Positions 62,859 to 64,000 of a stretch of 64,000 nt of DNA are shown here, one piece after another. Both the position numbers and the translations under genes were made by a program. Under the pieces are notes generated by a model. It did no database searches. It saw nothing but the letters and a program-made list of their open reading frames with translations, and had not been told where the DNA came from. The DNA is from Yoonia vestfoldensis SKA53. GTDB taxonomy: Bacteria; Pseudomonadota; Alphaproteobacteria; Rhodobacterales; Rhodobacteraceae. The stretch's first letter is position 1; each line of letters starts with the position of its first letter. Location: NCBI RefSeq assembly GCF_000152785.1, contig NZ_CH672414.1, positions 664,415-728,414 on the forward strand, read 5' to 3'.

Positions 62859-63779
62859 ATGGATCGACGCATCAAGTTCCGCCATCTGGATGCTTTTAGC
62901 GCTATCGCGCGTGCGCGCAGCTTCAAGATCGCAGCAGAGCTGTTGAACCTGACGCAACCGGCGATTTCAAAAACCCTCAAGGAACTTGAGGACATCCTTG
63001 GTGTCGTCGTGCTGGAACGCAGCCGGTCGGGTGTGGCGCTGACGCCGCAAGGCGAGGTGTTTTTGCAATTTGCAGAACAAAGCACCGCCGCCCTGCGCCA
63101 TGGGCTGCGCAGTATTCAGGGCGATGACAGTGCCGGGGGGCAGTTGAAGCTGGGTGCTTTGCCCAGTGTGGCCTCATCCATATTGCCAGCGGCTGTGCTG
63201 GAATTTGCGGCAAAAAGCCCGACTACTCTGGTAGAAATCCACGAAGGACCCCACCTAGATCTGACCACGCGCCTGCGCAGCGGGGGGCTTGATCTGGTTG
63301 TCGGGCGGTTGGGCAAACCCGACACGATGGTGGGTCTGACGTTCCAGCAGCTTTATTCCGAAAAAGTCGTCGTTGTCGCCAGTCCGCAAAGCCGGGCGAT
63401 CGACATTCGGAATCCGGCGGAACTGGCTGCTTTTCGCGTGCTGTATCCCCCGAAGGATTCCGCGATCCGGCCGCTTGTCGCGCGGTTGTTGATCGCGCAA
63501 GGTGTGCCCTTGTTCGGCAACCGGATTGAAACGGCATCACCCGCCTTTGCGCGTGCCGTCATCTTGGCAGACCCCGACACCGTCTGGATCATCAGCAAGG
63601 GCGTTGTTGCCGATGATATCGCGCAGGGACGGTTGAAGGCGCTTGAAATTGATCTGGCCTCTACCCAAGGTGCAGTAGGTATCATGAGCCGCGCCGAAGA
63701 AGTTCCTTCGGTCGCGACGCGCACATTCGCGAAACTTCTCAACCGCCTCTGCAAAGACGGGCCTTCAGGCAATGGATGA
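62859..63779 (+). CDS. pcaQ: LysR-family activator PcaQ
   Basis: The 306-residue regulator begins MDRRIKFRHLDAFSAIARAR, with HTH residues LLNLTQPAISKTLKELEDILG; the rest is the ligand-binding domain. PcaQ activates pca genes with beta-carboxymuconate/gamma-carboxymuconolactone as signal. Two ATGs (62853, 62859) are possible; AGGA is better spaced for 62859 and MDRRIKFRHL is the usual PcaQ start. It is divergent from the pobA-pca operon. A partial gene starts within its last codons. Confidence 0.92.
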   Translation: MDRRIKFRHLDAFSAIARARSFKIAAELLNLTQPAISKTLKELEDILGVVVLERSRSGVALTPQGEVFLQFAEQSTAALRHGLRSIQGDDSAGGQLKLGALPSVASSILPAAVLEFAAKSPTTLVEIHEGPHLDLTTRLRSGGLDLVVGRLGKPDTMVGLTFQQLYSEKVVVVASPQSRAIDIRNPAELAAFRVLYPPKDSAIRPLVARLLIAQGVPLFGNRIETASPAFARAVILADPDTVWIISKGVVADDIAQGRLKALEIDLASTQGAVGIMSRAEEVPSVATRTFAKLLNRLCKDGPSGNG

Positions 63780-64000
63780 CAGATCAGAACAGATTGATAC
63801 GGCTGAAAACAACGCGGGCCAGTCATGCGCGTTGAATATCTCGGTGATCTATGATGACGCCGATGGCGGATTTCTGACAGACGCCCTTGCGCAGATCACC
63901 GCAGCGTCGGGGGCCTTGGTCGTGACAAATGCGGCCCAGTTCCTGACGGACCTGCAAGGTCAAGCGCGCATGGATTTTACGCAGGCGGGTCTGGATCACG
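63772..64000 (+). CDS. Hypothetical protein, N-terminal part
   Basis: An open frame starts at ATG 63772, overlapping the end of pcaQ by 8 nt, and runs past the window edge. Its 76 visible residues begin MDDRSEQIDTAENNAGQSCA and include NISVIYDDADGGFLTDALAQ, which looks like the first strand-helix of a Rossmann-like or flavodoxin-like fold. I do not recognise the family. The overlap with pcaQ suggests cotranscription and so possibly a pca-related role. Confidence 0.45.
   Translation, partial: MDDRSEQIDTAENNAGQSCALNISVIYDDADGGFLTDALAQITAASGALVVTNAAQFLTDLQGQARMDFTQAGLDH

Noticed and set aside
1-64000. CRISPR array
   Set aside because: No regularly spaced direct repeats of 24-40 bp were seen, and no cas-like genes.

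Overview
The window looks like a chromosome segment of a marine alphaproteobacterium of the family Rhodobacteraceae (Roseobacter group). The evidence is a circularly permuted two-piece tmRNA gene, an alphaproteobacterial ATP synthase zeta subunit (DUF1476), a trgA-cysK pair, DUF4169 and ribbon-helix-helix genes packed behind fumC, a split cobalamin methionine-synthase-like gene set, and a PcaQ-regulated protocatechuate operon. The species cannot be fixed from the sequence alone. I ran no database searches; family calls rest on motifs and remembered family sequences.

Positions 1-42,550 are mostly core genome. They hold the start of icd, rsuA, a tRNA with anticodon CAT, purM-purN-rnd, sufE, a corrinoid/homocysteine methyltransferase block (DUF1638 gene, 59-residue membrane protein, corrinoid protein, homocysteine methyltransferase, DUF1476), purC-purS-purQ, a DctB/DctD-like two-component pair, and rne with a long GC-rich leader. 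Next come tusA/ccdA, an alpha/beta hydrolase-P450 pair, fumC with two tiny genes, sspB, chrA, DUF1194 and tmRNA. Then follow hemN with a copper/SCO group, an orphan ABC binding protein, DUF2182-DUF1326, acuI-aminotransferase-photolyase, cfa, trgA-cysK-mscS-alaX-M35 protease, an AI-2E family permease and tRNA-Ser(GGA).

Positions 42,551-43,801 are a scar. They contain AT-rich DNA, a 46-bp piece matching the 3' half of an initiator tRNA with no 5' half, and a 5'-truncated UPF0149/SEC-C gene. This suggests decayed mobile-element junctions next to a tRNA gene.

Positions 43,802-64,000 are an aromatic catabolism region. A tight minus-strand operon encodes a CalA-like short-chain dehydrogenase, a self-sufficient P450 (CYP199-like heme domain fused to a phthalate-type reductase and a 2Fe-2S ferredoxin), a sulfatase and a SulP anion transporter. 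Divergent from it are a LysR regulator, a complete TRAP transporter, an aldehyde dehydrogenase (followed by the 3' end of a second copy) and pcaB. Facing these is pobA-pcaD-pcaC-pcaH-pcaG-BKACE-pcaI-pcaJ, with pcaQ divergent from pobA. The most economical reading is import of an alkoxylated and perhaps sulfated aromatic compound, unmasking by sulfatase and P450, side-chain oxidation by the dehydrogenases, then 4-hydroxybenzoate to protocatechuate to beta-ketoadipate. pcaI carries an apparent 1-base deletion. A beta-keto acid cleavage enzyme (BKACE) in the same operon could take over the beta-ketoadipate step.
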